From assembly GCF_018080005.1 (NCBI RefSeq), contig NZ_CP073015.1, positions 434,001 through 498,000 of the forward strand: a stretch of DNA of 64,000 nucleotides, written 5' to 3'. The notes under the pieces are model-generated. The model was not told the DNA's origin and did not search any database. It saw only the letters and a program-made list of their open reading frames with translations. This stretch comes from Flavobacterium sp. CS20 (GTDB lineage Bacteria; Bacteroidota; Bacteroidia; Flavobacteriales; Flavobacteriaceae). Made by a program: the position numbers and the translations under genes. Shown one piece after another: positions 18,839 through 28,772 of the stretch (the stretch's first letter is position 1; every line of letters starts with the position of its first letter).

Positions 18839-19147
18839 ATGGATAAATTGATTCAAAATAAACTTGACGATATAATTGCAGTATCTAAACAGCATTATGT
18901 TCAGGCTATTTCTTTGTTTGGGTCAGCTGCTAAAAACAACTTGCGTAAAGACAGTGATAGCGACCTACTTGTTGAGTTTTCTTCTGATATTAATGTATTG
19001 GATTATGCAGACAACTATTTTTCTTTACTCAACCAGCTTGAAAGTATTTTAAATAGAAAGGTTGATCTTGTATCTAATAAATCTCTCAAAAACCCAGTTT
19101 TAAAAGAAGAAATATATCAATCAAAGATAGATTTGTATGCAGCCTAA
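18839..19147 (+). CDS. mntA: MntA-type nucleotidyltransferase antitoxin
   Basis: A 102-residue minimal nucleotidyltransferase. The catalytic motif GSX10DXD is intact in GSAAKNNLRKDSDSD, and a third acidic residue is in KVDLVS. Family knowledge: MntA neutralises the HEPN ribonuclease HepT by transferring AMP to a Tyr near its active site. The hepT frame starts inside the last codons of this gene but carries three stops, so the antitoxin may have outlived its target. The start at 18839 fits the promoter and family length. Confidence 0.85.
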   Translation: MDKLIQNKLDDIIAVSKQHYVQAISLFGSAAKNNLRKDSDSDLLVEFSSDINVLDYADNYFSLLNQLESILNRKVDLVSNKSLKNPVLKEEIYQSKIDLYAA

Positions 19148-19481
19148 ACTACTTAAATATATTTTAGATGTTGAAAGTGTAATTAAAGAGATAGAATCAA
19201 TTAAACAAAAAACTCAAAATAACTTTAACAATTTCTCAGACAATATTATTTTGTAGCGTGCAGTTGAACGAGATTTAGAGATTATAGGAGAAGCAATTCG
19301 GAAAATGGTTGAGATTAATCCAAACATACAAATTTAAATTACTGCTTCAAAAAATATTATAGGATTAAGAAATATTATCTCACACGCTTATGATTCAGTT
19401 GAACCTGAAATGTTATAGGGAATAATTCAAAAAAATATTCCTATTTTGATGAATGAAATACGTGATTTAAAAAACAGTTAA
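19137..19481 (+). pseudogene. hepT: hepT (DUF86 HEPN ribonuclease toxin) with three in-frame stops
   Basis: The 115-codon frame overlaps mntA by 11 bases and is readable from end to end without indels. It has TAG at 19254-19256, TAA at 19335-19337 and TAG at 19416-19418. Recognisable blocks are RAVERDLEIIGEAIRKM and GLRNIISHAYDSVEPEML; the second contains the HEPN RNase motif R-N-x3-H and the Tyr that MntA modifies. The stops at codons 40 and 94 replace likely Gln (CAG) and Trp (TGG) codons. Three stops in one small gene point to real decay, not sequencing error. Confidence 0.85.
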
Positions 19482-19510
19482 GTTCAACTGTTGAATGCAA
19501 TTTTTTAAAT

Positions 19511-20305
19511 ATGAAATGTCTAAATCTTATTTTTTTTATTTGCTTTTTGAGTATTGTAATCTCAAAAGCTTTCTCCCAAAACGCCACATTAAAAGCTGTT
19601 GATTCTTTTGCACTAAAAGCCGATAAATTTGTTGGAATAGACAAGTTTCAAAACTTGTATTACATCAAAAATAACACGCTATTTAAAAAACCTGAAAATC
19701 AAGATGCTATTGCGTTTCAAGATTTTCAGTTAGGTGAAATAGAACGTGTAGATATTTTAAATCCCAATAAAATTATTTTGTTTTATCAATCAGCCAATAC
19801 CGTTGTGGTGTTAGACAACCGAATGACCGAAATTGACCGTCAAGATTTCAACGCTACTTTTCCGTTTAAAAATGTCGCTTTTGCTGGCACTTCAAAGGAT
19901 CAAAGTCTTTGGATTTACAATATTGACCTTAATCAACTTGAAATATATGACTACCGTTTTGACAAAACGCTGGCGAAGTCTTTACCTATAAATGATGAAA
20001 TTTTAGCTATGACCAACAATTTTAATCAATGCTATTTGTTAACTCAACAAGGGGTTTTGGTCTATAATATTTATGGAAGTTTAGTTAAAAGCATTCAAAG
20101 GGAAAACATCAAAGCTTTTGACTTATTTAAAAATCAACTTGTTTTATATTCAAATGAAAACTTAGACATCATAAATAAAGATTTTCAAATTATACATTCA
20201 TTCAATATAAAAAGTCTTGAACCTAAAAATCTTTTTTTTGCTGGTGAAAATCTCTATATTTACGACGGAAAAAAAGTTATAAACTATACCATTCTTTCAA
20301 AATAA
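19511..20305 (+). CDS. Exported protein of unknown function, beta-propeller-like
   Basis: A 264-residue protein with a signal peptide (MKCLNLIFFICFLSIVISKA, then FSQ). The mature part has repeated beta-strand units such as LYYIKNNTLFK, QSLWIYNIDLNQLEIYDY and LYIYDGKKVINY, suggesting a small propeller. It is 6 bases upstream of the deoxynucleoside kinase gene, a pairing likely kept in relatives. No enzymatic motif is seen. Confidence 0.7.
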   Translation: MKCLNLIFFICFLSIVISKAFSQNATLKAVDSFALKADKFVGIDKFQNLYYIKNNTLFKKPENQDAIAFQDFQLGEIERVDILNPNKIILFYQSANTVVVLDNRMTEIDRQDFNATFPFKNVAFAGTSKDQSLWIYNIDLNQLEIYDYRFDKTLAKSLPINDEILAMTNNFNQCYLLTQQGVLVYNIYGSLVKSIQRENIKAFDLFKNQLVLYSNENLDIINKDFQIIHSFNIKSLEPKNLFFAGENLYIYDGKKVINYTILSK

Positions 20306-20311
20306 AACTAC

Positions 20312-20933
20312 ATGCACGTTGCTATTGCCGGGAATATTGGCGCAGGAAAAACCACGCTTACTCAACTTTTAGCTAAACATTTTAAATGGGAAGCTCAATA
20401 TGAAGATGTTTTAGAAAACCCTTATCTCGAAGATTTTTACAACGATATGTCGCGTTGGTCTTTTAATCTGCAAGTGTATTTTCTCAATTCTCGCTTTCGT
20501 CAAATTTTAGATATCAGAAAAAGTGGCAAAGACATTATTCAAGATAGAACCATCTATGAAGATGCCTTTATTTTTGCACCTAACTTGCACGCAATGGGTT
20601 TGATGACTAATCGGGATTATGAAAACTATCGTTCCTTATTTGATTTGATGGAATCGGTAACCAAACCACCAGATTTATTAATTTATTTGAGAAGTACTGT
20701 CCCAAACTTGGTCAATCAAATTCAAAAACGCGGTCGAGATTACGAAAATTCCATTTCCATAGATTATCTTAATCGCCTAAACGAACGCTATGAAGCTTGG
20801 ATACACGACTACAACAAAGGCAATTTGTTGATTGTAGATGTTGACGATATCAACTTGTTTTGATCAGCCAGAAGATCTCGGCGATATTATTAATAAAATA
20901 GACGCCGAACTCAACGGTCTTTTTAAAGTTTAA
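20312..20933 (+). CDS. Deoxynucleoside kinase (apparent frameshift near 3' end)
   Basis: This cytosolic enzyme phosphorylates deoxynucleosides for salvage of dNTP precursors. The P-loop GNIGAGKTT is at residues 7-15, the DRT motif is in QDRTIYEDA, and the lid region is KRGRDYENSI. The first frame ends at a premature TGA (20861-20863). The next frame continues DQPEDLGDIINKIDAELNGL to TAA at 20931-20933. One extra T in the run 20858-20861 explains it, giving about 206 residues. A second, fused copy of this kinase lies at 56031. Its end overlaps the stop of the convergent gene by a few bases. Confidence 0.9.
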
Positions 20934-21544
20934 TCGGTTTGGTCTAATTTCTTTAAAACCTTATAATTTTTATATAGTCTTCGGGTTAAAAAGCCATAGA
21001 GAAGGCGATAAAATCCAAATATTATCAAGAGTAGAATTGATAAAATAACAACCAAGATACCATATCCTAAAAGTTTAGCTTCTAAAGTTTGATTTTCTAA
21101 AGTTTGATTAAGAGTTGCTATCGAGACTATGACAAAAGAAATTCCAAAAATAATGACGTTAAACCACACATAAGCTTTTACTGTTTTACGAGTCGTAATA
21201 ATATTTTTCATCAAAGACTTTACATTATCATCGGTGCTTATTTTTTTAAAATTCCTAAAAAACAAGCCAATAAAAATGACAATCATAGCATAATTAACAA
21301 TAAGAGAGATTCTGTAAAATGATTCTAAACCTAATTGTTGAATAATATCGAGACTGTTATCAAAAAAACTCAAAGAATCTAAACCGAGCCAAAACACAAA
21401 CTCAGCTATACTGATGATAAAAATCCACTTGACAATAGAAGTCGATTTTTTATGCATCATTTTGTAGATTTCATCGGTTTTGACATGAGGTAGGTTCTTC
21501 TCCTGTCGCTTCCAATCTTGTTTTAACAATTCAAGTTCATCCAT
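20930..21544 (-). CDS. Membrane protein, probable partner of the ECF sigma factor
   Basis: A 204-residue protein with a short cytosolic start (MDELELLKQDWKRQEKNLP) and four hydrophobic segments at about residues 38-58, 74-98, 121-145 and 155-180. The gene begins one base after the sigma factor gene stop, so they form one operon. Small membrane proteins in this place often act as anti-sigma factors, but the zinc-binding anti-sigma motif is absent. The role is inferred from position. Confidence 0.65.
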   Translation of the reverse strand: MDELELLKQDWKRQEKNLPHVKTDEIYKMMHKKSTSIVKWIFIISIAEFVFWLGLDSLSFFDNSLDIIQQLGLESFYRISLIVNYAMIVIFIGLFFRNFKKISTDDNVKSLMKNIITTRKTVKAYVWFNVIIFGISFVIVSIATLNQTLENQTLEAKLLGYGILVVILSILLLIIFGFYRLLYGFLTRRLYKNYKVLKKLDQTD

Positions 21545-21545
21545 C

Positions 21546-22040
21546 TTACGGATTTATAATGGTTTTTAATTTTTTCTTTATTCTATTCATTTTCACTCGT
21601 GCGTTGACTTCAGAAATTCCCAAAGTGTTAGCGATTTCAGTATAATTTTTATCTTCCAAATACAAAAACACCAAAGCTTTGTCAATATCATTCAATTCTT
21701 TTACTGCCGCATACATCAATTTTAAATTTTGCTCTGTGGTGTCGTCGTAATAATCGGCTTCAATTTTAAAGCCTATTTTTTCAATATCTTGAGTTTTAAC
21801 TTGTCGTTTTTGTTTTCTATATAAAGTAATCGCAGTATTTAAAGCCACACGATACATCCAAGTCGAAAACTTAGCATCGCCTCTAAATTTTGGATAAGCT
21901 TTCCATAATTGCACCGTAATATCTTGAAACAAATCTTTGTGTTGTGCTTCATTATCAGCATACATACGGCAAATTTTATGCACGATGTTTTGGTGCTTTT
22001 CTAAAAGATTGACAAATTTTTGCTCTAATTCAGCTTTCAC
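21546..22040 (-). CDS. ECF-type RNA polymerase sigma factor
   Basis: A 164-residue sigma-70 family factor with a GTG start. Region 2 is near FQDITVQLWKAYPKFRGDAK and FSTWMYRVALNTAI, and region 4 near YTEIANTLGISEVNARVKMN. There is no region 1.1 or 3, as expected for ECF factors. It directs RNA polymerase to a small regulon, probably controlled by the membrane protein encoded downstream. The target genes are unknown. Confidence 0.92.
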   Translation of the reverse strand: MKAELEQKFVNLLEKHQNIVHKICRMYADNEAQHKDLFQDITVQLWKAYPKFRGDAKFSTWMYRVALNTAITLYRKQKRQVKTQDIEKIGFKIEADYYDDTTEQNLKLMYAAVKELNDIDKALVFLYLEDKNYTEIANTLGISEVNARVKMNRIKKKLKTIINP

Positions 22041-22139
22041 AAAGTCGATGTTATTCTATAAGTAGTAAAGTTTTCTTAATGTTACAAAATATTGTAATTA
22101 AATTTATTAAAATAAGACATATTTAAAAATTTAGTATTT

Positions 22140-23438
22140 ATGAATATACCAAAATCAAAATATCCTAGAGTTGTCGTCATTGGTGGTGGATTTGGTGGGT
22201 TGTCATTTACGCGAAAATTATTGAACAAACCCGTTCAACTGGTTTTGTTAGATAAACGCAACTATCACACTTTTCAACCACTTTTGTATCAAGTATCAAC
22301 ATCAGGTTTAGAACCAGACTCAATTGCTTTTCCATTAAGAAAATTTCTTAACAAAAGCAATAACGGTTATTTTAGATTGGCTGATGTGAATCAAATTCAC
22401 GCTGATAAACACTTGATTGAAACTAATATAGGCGAAATAAGTTATGATTATTTGGTGATTGCCACAGGGTCTAAAACCAATTTTTTTGGCAATGAAAATG
22501 TTGAGAAAAATGCCGTATGGATGAAAACCGTGCCACAAGCACTGAATTTGAGAAGCTTGATTTTTGAAAATCTTGAGCAAGCCACTATAACAGAAGATAA
22601 GAATAAACGCAAAGCCTTACTCACTTTTGTAATTGCTGGTGCAGGACCAACTGGTGTAGAATTGAGCGGTGCTATTGCTGAATTAAAAAATCATATCGTT
22701 AAAAAAGACTACAAAGATTTTGATATTGAAGAAATTGAAATCCATTTGTTGGATGGTTCAGATAGGGTTTTACCACCTATGAGTGAAGAATCTTCAGCCG
22801 ATGCTCATAAATATTTGACCGATATGGGCGTGCAAATTCATTTGGAAACTATGGTAGAAGATTATAAAAATTGTGAAGTAACCACCAATACAGGCAAATG
22901 CTTTTGGACAGAAAACTTTATATGGAGTGCTGGCGTTCACGGTTCGCCTGTCAAAGGCTTGCAAGCTGAAAGTTTGATAGACGGAGCTAACCGCTACAAA
23001 GTCAATACCTTTAACCAAGTAGAAGGTTACGAGAATGTATTTGCTATTGGAGATATAGCTTTGATGATAAGCGAAGATTATCCCAAAGGTCATCCTATGG
23101 TGGCTCAACCTGCAATTCAACAGGGGCGACAATTGGCTAAAAACATTTTAAATATCATAAAAGGCAAAAAAATGCAACCTTTTGAATATAAAGATAAAGG
23201 ATCAATGGCAACTATTGGACGAAATAAAGCCGTTGTTGATATTGGCAAATTTCAGCTCGGTGGTTTTGTGGCTTGGTATATTTGGATGTTTGTGCATTTG
23301 TGGTTTTTAATCGGTGTTAAAAATAGATTAGTTACTTTCTTAAATTGGGTTTATAACTATATCAACTATGACCGTTCAGAACGCTTGATTATTAGACCAT
23401 ATAAAGAAAACAGAGCCAAAATGGAAGATGTGGAGTAA
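22140..23438 (+). CDS. ndh: Type II NADH dehydrogenase (NDH-2), FAD-dependent
   Basis: A 432-residue monotopic flavoprotein that passes electrons from NADH to quinone without pumping protons. The FAD dinucleotide fold VVVIGGGFGG is at the N-terminus, the NADH fold is VIAGAGPTGVELSG, and the FAD-binding AIGDIALM lies near residue 302. A C-terminal hydrophobic segment (GGFVAWYIWMFVHLWFLIG) anchors it to the membrane. NDH-2 could feed the cbb3 oxidase encoded earlier in the window. Confidence 0.93.
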   Translation: MNIPKSKYPRVVVIGGGFGGLSFTRKLLNKPVQLVLLDKRNYHTFQPLLYQVSTSGLEPDSIAFPLRKFLNKSNNGYFRLADVNQIHADKHLIETNIGEISYDYLVIATGSKTNFFGNENVEKNAVWMKTVPQALNLRSLIFENLEQATITEDKNKRKALLTFVIAGAGPTGVELSGAIAELKNHIVKKDYKDFDIEEIEIHLLDGSDRVLPPMSEESSADAHKYLTDMGVQIHLETMVEDYKNCEVTTNTGKCFWTENFIWSAGVHGSPVKGLQAESLIDGANRYKVNTFNQVEGYENVFAIGDIALMISEDYPKGHPMVAQPAIQQGRQLAKNILNIIKGKKMQPFEYKDKGSMATIGRNKAVVDIGKFQLGGFVAWYIWMFVHLWFLIGVKNRLVTFLNWVYNYINYDRSERLIIRPYKENRAKMEDVE

Positions 23439-23560
23439 CACATCCCGACATTTATAGTCAGGGCGTATCGAGACAGATTGTTAATAACCTGTTTACAACA
23501 TCTAAAAATAGACCTTAAACTGCATTCTGATAATCTTTAATTTTATCAAAACTCAACATT

Positions 23561-23968
23561 ATGGAAAACAGAAGTCAACAATTATCTGAATTAAGACCTG
23601 TAATTTCCGGTGCTCAAGTGACTTCACTTACATCTGAAGAAGAAAGTTTTCAAAACAAAACTTTGAGACCCATTGCCAAACTGCAAAACGATTTGCTTTT
23701 AGAGATTTTTAAAAACTATATCAAAAAGCACAAAAATGTTTACTACACTTTAAGCCTTCAAAAACAACTTGATTATATCGAGCACGCCGTAAAAAACGAT
23801 ACTAAACTACGCAACATCATCAAAGGTGTTTTTATCGGGCTATTTACCTACGACGAATATTTAATTTATGCAGAAAACAATCGTGCACTCAACAAACGCA
23901 TCACTAATTTGACTATTGAACGTCTTAAGAATAGTATGCAATATTTTGAAGAGGCTTTTGCGAGTTAA
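23561..23968 (+). CDS. Conserved hypothetical protein
   Basis: A 135-residue soluble, helical protein without signal peptide or membrane segment. It begins MENRSQQLSELRPVISGAQV and contains a central helical block (LLLEIFKNYIKKHKNVYYTL). It resembles a short flavobacterial family with no known role. It stands alone between ndh and panB. The 229 bases that follow hold no supportable gene. Confidence 0.6.
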   Translation: MENRSQQLSELRPVISGAQVTSLTSEEESFQNKTLRPIAKLQNDLLLEIFKNYIKKHKNVYYTLSLQKQLDYIEHAVKNDTKLRNIIKGVFIGLFTYDEYLIYAENNRALNKRITNLTIERLKNSMQYFEEAFAS

Positions 23969-24197
23969 GCTTATTTATTTATAAAGGAACTTTTTGAATA
24001 AAAGTAAGATATTTGAGAATAGTCACAAATATCATTGCTTGTTAGGTTATAGTTAATTGAGTTATTTTGTTAGACCATAACGATTTGAGCGGGTCTAATA
24101 TTTAGAGAATCTATCTTTTGAGTTTTGCAATGCTTTGTGGGATTGTTTCAATGATTTTTTCTCGACCTCATGAGCAAAAGAATAATTCATAAATTCA

Positions 24198-25016
24198 TTA
24201 ATACTGCTCGTCTTCATTAGGAAAATCACCAGATTTCACATCGCCGTTATAGGTTTCTATAGCTTTGCTCATGATTTCGTGCAAGTCGGCGTAGCGTCTT
24301 AAAAATCGTGGACTAAAGGATTTGTCCATGCCTAACATATCAGTGATAACCAAAACTTGCCCGTCAACACCATTGCCAGCACCGATGCCAATTACGGGGA
24401 TTGAAATACTTTTGGCAACTTCTTCGGCTAAATGTGCAGGTACTTTTTCTAAGACTAAAGCAAAACATCCTAATTTTTCAAGCATCAACGCATCTGTTTT
24501 TAGCTTTTCGGCTTCGGCTTCTTCTTTGGCTCTAACGGAGTAAGTGCCAAACTTATAAATAGATTGGGGCGTCAAACCCAAATGACCCATCACAGGAATA
24601 CCCGCTTTGAGAATACGTTTTATCGAGTCTTTAACTTCGTCGCCACCTTCCAATTTTACGGCATGTCCACCGCTTTCTTTCATGATACGAATTGCCGAAC
24701 GTAAAGCTTCTTTAGGATCGCTTTGGTAACTTCCAAAAGGCAGATCTACAACCACTAATGAGTGTTTTATAGCACGAACCACACTTGAAGCATGATAAAT
24801 CATTTGGTCTAAAGTTATAGGTAAAGTGGTTTCGTGACCAGCCATAACATTTGAAGCTGAGTCACCAACCAATATCACATCTGTGCCAACACTATCTACA
24901 ATTTTGGCAGTGGTAAAATCGTAAGCGGTAAGCATGCTTATTTTCTCTCCGCGTTGTTTCATATCTACAAGGCTTTTTACTGTGATACGCTTATAAGTTT
25001 TTTTGGCTACAGACAT
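24198..25016 (-). CDS. panB: 3-methyl-2-oxobutanoate hydroxymethyltransferase
   Basis: This is the first committed enzyme of pantothenate and coenzyme A synthesis, using methylene-tetrahydrofolate to make ketopantoate. It has 272 residues. Metal and substrate motifs are intact: [47 protein letters not shown] and [15 protein letters not shown]. Length and start are normal. A TATATTTG promoter precedes it. FolD, which makes its one-carbon donor, is encoded at 45426. Confidence 0.96.
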   Translation of the reverse strand: MSVAKKTYKRITVKSLVDMKQRGEKISMLTAYDFTTAKIVDSVGTDVILVGDSASNVMAGHETTLPITLDQMIYHASSVVRAIKHSLVVVDLPFGSYQSDPKEALRSAIRIMKESGGHAVKLEGGDEVKDSIKRILKAGIPVMGHLGLTPQSIYKFGTYSVRAKEEAEAEKLKTDALMLEKLGCFALVLEKVPAHLAEEVAKSISIPVIGIGAGNGVDGQVLVITDMLGMDKSFSPRFLRRYADLHEIMSKAIETYNGDVKSGDFPNEDEQY

Positions 25017-25043
25017 AATTCATATATATTTTATTTCAATTTA

Positions 25044-25051
25044 CAAATATA
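25044..25051 (-). promoter_or_regulatory. TAnnTTTG promoter element for panB
   Basis: On the minus strand this reads TATATTTG, 27 bases before the panB start codon. Confidence 0.5.
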
Positions 25052-25174
25052 AGGTTTTCGTAATTGATGTTTTGCATTTGATTGTCAAAAAACTATCTTA
25101 ATCTCATCGTTTATAAGTTTTAAAAATGATAAATTAGAACTTAAAATTTTATTTGAATTTCAAATAATTATGCG

Positions 25175-26692
25175 ATGAAAATACTAACACCAAATCAACT
25201 TCAGCAAGCAGATAAGTTTACCATTGAAAATGAATCTATTAATTCTTGGGATTTAATGGAAAGAGCATCGTTAAGAGCAGTAGATATTATCAAAACAATC
25301 ATCAATTTTGGTGAGAAGGTTAGCATATTAGCTGGAAGTGGCAATAATGGCGGGGATGGTTTATCAATAGCTTATCATTTAAAACAATTGGGTTATGAAG
25401 TGCAAGTTTATTTAATACAATATACAAACAACTTATCTTCAGATTGTCAAAAGAATTTAGAACGTTTACAAAAAGACAAATCTTTTGAACTCAAATATTT
25501 CAATAAGCAAAGTAAATTTTTAGATTTTAATGCTCAAGATGTTATTGTCGATGCTATTTTTGGCATTGGTTTAAACCGAAGTTTACCTGATTTTGTAAAA
25601 AAAATAATTCTCATTGCTAATCAAAAACGAGCTAAAAAAATTGCTATAGATGTGCCTAGTGGTTTGTTTTTGAGTAAATTAACCCCAGAAAATGCAGTGG
25701 TTTTTCAAGCACAATACACCTTAACCTTTCAATGTCCAAAACTCAATTTCTTTTTTCCAGATTATGGCAATTGTGTGGGTAAAATTTTAATCATTGATAT
25801 TGGATTGGATAAAAGCTTTATATCAAATTTAGAAAGTCGTACAAAATATGTTGACAATCATATTGCTTCACATCTCTTAAAAACACGTCAACGCTTTTCT
25901 CATAAAGGAAATTATGGACATCTTTTGATAATAGGAGGACAATATGGGATGATGGGTAGCGTGTGTTTAACAACAAAAGGAGCCTTAAAAGCTGGTGCTG
26001 GAAAAGTAAGTGTTTTGAGTCCAAAATGTGGGGTTGATATCATTCAAAAATATATTCCTGAAGCTATGGTAGTCGCTTCGGAAAATCAAAAATATATCTC
26101 CCCAATTCAATTGAATTTTCAACCTTCACATTGTTGTATTGGCATGGGAATAGGGCAGTCTGATAAGGCTTTAGAAACGCTTAAATTTATTATAAAAGAA
26201 ACAAATTCTCCCATCTTGATTGATGCAGATGCTATAAATATTTTATCAAAACATCAAGAATTGCTTCAAGATTTGCCCTCTAAAAGTATCTTAACACCAC
26301 ATCAAGGTGAATTAAAACGATTGATTGGTGAGTGGAAAAATGAAAATGATAAACTTGATAAAATCACCCAATTTGTAAAAACATATGATGTCATTTTAGT
26401 TTCTAAAGATGCTTATACTTTTATCTTTGATGCTAAAAATATATACATCAATTCAACAGGCAATGCAGGCATGGCAACTGCGGGAAGTGGCGATACGCTT
26501 TCTGGAATTATTTCTGGATTGTTGGCACAAGGCTATTCATCAGTTGATGCTTCTATTTTAGGGGTTTATCTGCATGGCAAAGCGGCAGATTTATATGTTG
26601 AAAAGTATGACATGCAAACTTTGACAGCCTCTGATATTATTGATTATCTAAAGCACGCATTTGGCAGTTTGAAGTCTTCATTTTTATCTTAA
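25175..26692 (+). CDS. nnr: Bifunctional NAD(P)H-hydrate repair enzyme (epimerase and ADP-dependent dehydratase)
   Basis: This 505-residue enzyme restores damaged NADH and NADPH hydrates. The N-terminal half is the epimerase (AGSGNNGGDGLSIAYHL, then VDAIFGIGL). The C-terminal half is the ribokinase-like dehydratase (GHLLIIGGQYGMMGSVCL, DADAINIL, ILTPHQGE and NAGMATAGSGDTLSGIISG). The gene is complete even though an IS element inserted close by, because insertion duplicated its last 284 bases. The extra copy lies at 28489-28772 beyond the IS. Confidence 0.95.
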   Translation: MKILTPNQLQQADKFTIENESINSWDLMERASLRAVDIIKTIINFGEKVSILAGSGNNGGDGLSIAYHLKQLGYEVQVYLIQYTNNLSSDCQKNLERLQKDKSFELKYFNKQSKFLDFNAQDVIVDAIFGIGLNRSLPDFVKKIILIANQKRAKKIAIDVPSGLFLSKLTPENAVVFQAQYTLTFQCPKLNFFFPDYGNCVGKILIIDIGLDKSFISNLESRTKYVDNHIASHLLKTRQRFSHKGNYGHLLIIGGQYGMMGSVCLTTKGALKAGAGKVSVLSPKCGVDIIQKYIPEAMVVASENQKYISPIQLNFQPSHCCIGMGIGQSDKALETLKFIIKETNSPILIDADAINILSKHQELLQDLPSKSILTPHQGELKRLIGEWKNENDKLDKITQFVKTYDVILVSKDAYTFIFDAKNIYINSTGNAGMATAGSGDTLSGIISGLLAQGYSSVDASILGVYLHGKAADLYVEKYDMQTLTASDIIDYLKHAFGSLKSSFLS

Positions 26693-26838
26693 AACATTCA
26701 CGTCCATTTGAATATTTTTTATAGGCCATTCGCTTGCGTCGGCTTCAACTTGTGAAATTTTTTCAACCACATCCATACCTTCTATAACCCGACCAAACAC
26801 CGTAAATTCTTTATCGAGATGATGTGCTCCGTCTTTTT
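26409..26838. repeat. 430-bp direct repeat, left copy (IS target-site duplication)
   Basis: This block reads the same as 28489-28918 at every position compared, with a constant offset of 2080. It covers the 3' end of nnr and the 3' end of the convergent cyclophilin gene. One more matching base at the left edge (26408/28488) is ambiguous. Long direct duplications next to an IS1634-family element are a known family behaviour. Confidence 0.93.
26684..26838 (-). pseudogene. 3' fragment of the cyclophilin gene created by IS duplication
   Basis: These bases encode the last 50 or so residues of the peptidyl-prolyl isomerase (from KDGAHHLDKEFTVFGRVIEG to the stop). The frame runs into IS sequence at 26839, so it has no proper start. 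The intact gene is at 28764-29495. Confidence 0.9.
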
Positions 26839-28488
26839 CCTGTTTTCGTCGCTGGGACACCCAAATCAAAAATCGAATAGATTTGCAATTTTTTTCTGCT
26901 CTTCACTTTTGATGTGAGTTAGATAAGTTATCTCTTTTGTTATTGGATGTTTTATTTTTACCGCATAAATTGTTTTTGCTATGTTGATAGCCTTCTCAGG
27001 ACTTAATGAAGATTTCTTTTCATTGAGTTGCCTTTCTAGTTCCTTGTGTATTTTATATCTTGCAAAAGCTATGCAAATGTGAGCTTCAATCCTACGCTGA
27101 ACTCTATGATAGATTGGTCTTATTTTCAAGTCTGTCTTAGCTATTCTGAAAGCCTTTTCAATCTTCCATAAATGACTATAATTCTCTAAAATTTCATTTT
27201 TATTCAATTTAGCATTAGTTATATAGCCTTTTAGACCATCCCATTTTGCATCTGTTTCAAATTTTGTTTTGTCTATTGAAACTTTTAGCTCTCCATCAAG
27301 TTTTAGATATTTATTGTAACCTCTGTTATTGATACTTGACTTGGTTAGTTTTCCTGATCTAATTTTCTTTTCCAGTCTCTTTAATCCCTTTTCTCTATTG
27401 TGCTTATCTTTCTTGGCTCTTGAATCGGAATAGCTTATGATAAGTCTCAAATTACCTTTTTCTACAACTGCACTCTCTCCATTTTTAAGTTTTAAAGCTA
27501 ATATTTTTTCTTTTATAAAGGACTTCTCATTTTTAATTCTAGCTCCAAGAATAAATTCATAACTTTTGCTTTGAAGTTCTTCTATGTTTTTAGAAGAAAG
27601 TAGCCCAGAGTCAGCGATGATGACTAATTGATCTAATCCGTATTTTTTCTTAAAACTATCAATGACTGGTAGCATGGTGTGTCCTTCAAATTTATTGCCT
27701 TCAAAAATATCGTAAGCCAATGGGTAACCATCTTTGCTAACTAATAACCCTAGCATAATTTGCGGATTTTGATGTTTGCCTTCTTTAGAGAAGCCTGTTT
27801 TGCGTAATTCATCTTCGTTATCAATTTCAAAATAAATAGTGGTAACATCATAGAATACTACATTTATTGTTCCATCTAGTATTTTCAAGGTATGATTATA
27901 ACTAATTTCTTGTATTTGGGATTTGTGTTGTTTATGAAGCTTATCCATGTATCGGTAAACAACTTGAACATCAATAGCTTTATGTTGGTATTTAAAAAGA
28001 TAATCTGATGTCTTAAGCTTACTAGAAGGGTAGCAAAGTCTAGCAAGAACCAATTGCTTAAATAAATCATGATTAATTTGATTGAACCCAATCTGATTAA
28101 AAAGCTTTCCTAAAAGCAGTTCTGAATATAAACAGATATTTCTTCAAGTCCTTGAAGAACAAGTTCTGTGTGCTGTCTATAATCGTTAAAATCTAATTCT
28201 TGTGCTCCCGTATAATTTTTTATCCATTGTTTACCTTGTTCATATAGATGGTCAACTTCAATTTTAGTAGCACTGCTGCCAATGGTCTTTAATAAGCGAT
28301 ACTTGCCACTACTTTTGTCAATGACTTGGACGCTAATTACACCGCTTTTATTTTTCTTTTTGCGAACAAACACAGTGCAAATTTACTAAAAAGACACCCT
28401 GGGACACCCAAAATGAAGTCAAAAATATCGTAACCAATACGCTTTGAGCAAGTTATGAAATTTAAGATTTTAAATTGTCGAAAACAGG
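26839..28488 (-). mobile_element. IS1634-family insertion sequence, 1650 bp
   Basis: The element is bounded by perfect 10-bp inverted ends, CCTGTTTTCG on the left and CGAAAACAGG on the right. A second pair of subterminal direct repeats, CTGGGACACCCAAA, lies at 26852 and near 28401. It carries one transposase gene on the minus strand. It is flanked by 430-bp direct repeats, which are taken as the target duplication. Members such as IS1634 (Mycoplasma) and IS1549 (Mycobacterium) are known for such long, variable duplications. The repeats look identical, so the insertion is recent. Confidence 0.88.
26866..28373 (-). CDS. IS1634-family DDE transposase (one apparent frameshift)
   Basis: The first frame begins at 28373 (MFVRKKKNKSGVISVQVIDK) and stops at 28110. 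The second frame supplies the rest from ELLLGKLFNQIGFNQINHD on to 26866. One missing base near 28121 joins them into about 502 residues. The RNase H-like catalytic residues are visible as Asp in FYDVTTIYFE, Asp in IADSGLLSS and Glu in WKIEKAFRIAKTDLKIRPIY, the IS4-superfamily YREK-like region. The break may be a sequencing error, given similar breaks elsewhere, or may have inactivated this copy. Programmed frameshifting is not typical of the family. Confidence 0.85.
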
Positions 28489-28772
28489 ATGCTTATACTT
28501 TTATCTTTGATGCTAAAAATATATACATCAATTCAACAGGCAATGCAGGCATGGCAACTGCGGGAAGTGGCGATACGCTTTCTGGAATTATTTCTGGATT
28601 GTTGGCACAAGGCTATTCATCAGTTGATGCTTCTATTTTAGGGGTTTATCTGCATGGCAAAGCGGCAGATTTATATGTTGAAAAGTATGACATGCAAACT
28701 TTGACAGCCTCTGATATTATTGATTATCTAAAGCACGCATTTGGCAGTTTGAAGTCTTCATTTTTATCTTAA
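28489..28772 (+). pseudogene. 3' fragment of nnr created by IS duplication
   Basis: The last 94 codons of nnr (dehydratase domain from AYTFIFDAKNIYINSTG) are repeated here. A fortuitous upstream ATG at 28455 inside the IS end would fuse 11 IS-derived residues to the fragment. It lacks most of the dehydratase fold and should not be active. Confidence 0.9.

Noticed and set aside
20312..20863. Deoxynucleoside kinase ending at 20863
   Set aside because: The next frame continues with the conserved tail DQPEDLGDIINKIDAELNGL up to 20933, so the earlier stop is due to an extra base.
23969..24197. Small gene on the minus strand (about 31 codons from MNYSFAHEVEKK)
   Set aside because: It is short, without a promoter element or recognisable family, so it is not supported.
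26684..26869. Independent 61-residue gene
   Set aside because: It is the duplicated 3' end of the cyclophilin gene joined to IS sequence.
28110..28130. Programmed frameshift in the IS transposase
   Set aside because: The family is normally a single frame, there is no slippery A-run at the junction, and similar accidental breaks occur in unrelated genes of the window.
28455..28772. Independent 105-residue gene
   Set aside because: It is the duplicated 3' end of nnr joined to IS-derived bases with a chance ATG.
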